A stretch of DNA of 5,774 nt from Brevundimonas vancanneytii (GTDB taxonomy: Bacteria; Pseudomonadota; Alphaproteobacteria; Caulobacterales; Caulobacteraceae): the NCBI GenBank assembly GCA_945874855.1, contig CAMCIP010000148.1, positions 1-5,774 of the forward strand, given 5' to 3'. Under the pieces are notes generated by a model, which did not search any database, had not been told where the DNA came from, and saw only the letters and a list, made by a program, of their open reading frames with translations. The first letter of the stretch is position 1, and every line of letters begins with the position of its first letter. This document shows, one piece after another, positions 5,639 to 5,774 of this stretch. A program made the translations under genes and the position numbers.

Positions 5639-5774
5639 TCATCCGCCCGTCGTCACCACCCGCGAGGTGTCCAGGCCCAGCGCCCGGGCGCGGGACAGGG
5701 TCTGGCTGCGGACGGCGGCCGAGGGGCTCTGGCTGCGGTGCCAGATCCACCAGTCCGACTTGTTCGGCAGCGCC
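5639..5774 (-). CDS. C-terminal end of a probable lipocalin family protein (partial)
   Basis: The last 44 codons of a gene entering from the right edge, ending at TGA (5641-5639). The peptide includes ALPNKSDWWIWHRSQSPS, then LSRARALGLDTSRVV. This resembles the end of bacterial Blc-type lipocalins, where the last beta strand (typically ...YLWILSRTP) is followed by a helix and an ALGYDTSRLV-like tail. If correct, the protein would be an envelope lipid-binding lipocalin. The N-terminal GxW lipocalin motif and any lipoprotein signal are outside the window. It lies 40 bp upstream of the mmcB start on the same strand, but the LexA-controlled promoter between them suggests separate initiation. Identification rests on a short stretch only. 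Confidence 0.5.
   Translation of the reverse strand, partial: ALPNKSDWWIWHRSQSPSAAVRSQTLSRARALGLDTSRVVTTGG

Overview
The window is GC-rich, densely packed DNA whose genes all look alphaproteobacterial, most probably Caulobacterales (Brevundimonas/Caulobacter-like). This rests on the RegB/RegA pair, an MmcB-type protein with a GTTC-N7-GTTC LexA operator (the Caulobacter type of SOS box), and weak or missing Shine-Dalgarno sequences at several starts. The genus is inference.

Layout. Positions 36-2738 hold three minus-strand genes, in transcription order: an Sco1/SenC copper chaperone (2738-2091), an intracellular Cys-type PHB depolymerase PhaZ (2010-730), and a YgjP/DUF45 zinc metallopeptidase-like protein (764-36) whose start overlaps the end of phaZ. 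Divergent from senC, with only about 50 bp between likely start codons, are a RegB/PrrB/ActS membrane redox sensor kinase (2789-4276) and its Fis-type response regulator RegA/PrrA/ActR (4328-4882). A 269-bp non-coding gap (4883-5151) carries a 12-bp palindrome and a 172-bp element bounded by a 23-bp perfect inverted repeat built from 9-mers. Convergent on the minus strand follow mmcB (5598-5152), with a LexA box inside its apparent promoter, and the last 44 codons of a probable lipocalin gene (5774-5639). Positions 1-35 show nothing I can support.

How they fit together. RegB/RegA senses respiratory redox state through the quinone pool and a reactive cysteine and controls respiratory genes in alphaproteobacteria. 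SenC delivers copper to cytochrome c oxidase, and the divergent regB/senC arrangement is the one known from Rhodobacter. PhaZ mobilises stored polyhydroxybutyrate, a reductant sink, so its position directly after senC makes a link to redox control plausible, though this is inference. The mmcB/lipocalin end is a separate unit, with mmcB under SOS control.

I see no clear new multi-gene system. The points most worth attention are the LexA-controlled, apparently leaderless mmcB promoter; the three-arm alternating repeat in the phaZ leader; the inverted 9-mer repeat element; and a 42-residue low-complexity insertion in the ATP-lid region of RegB.
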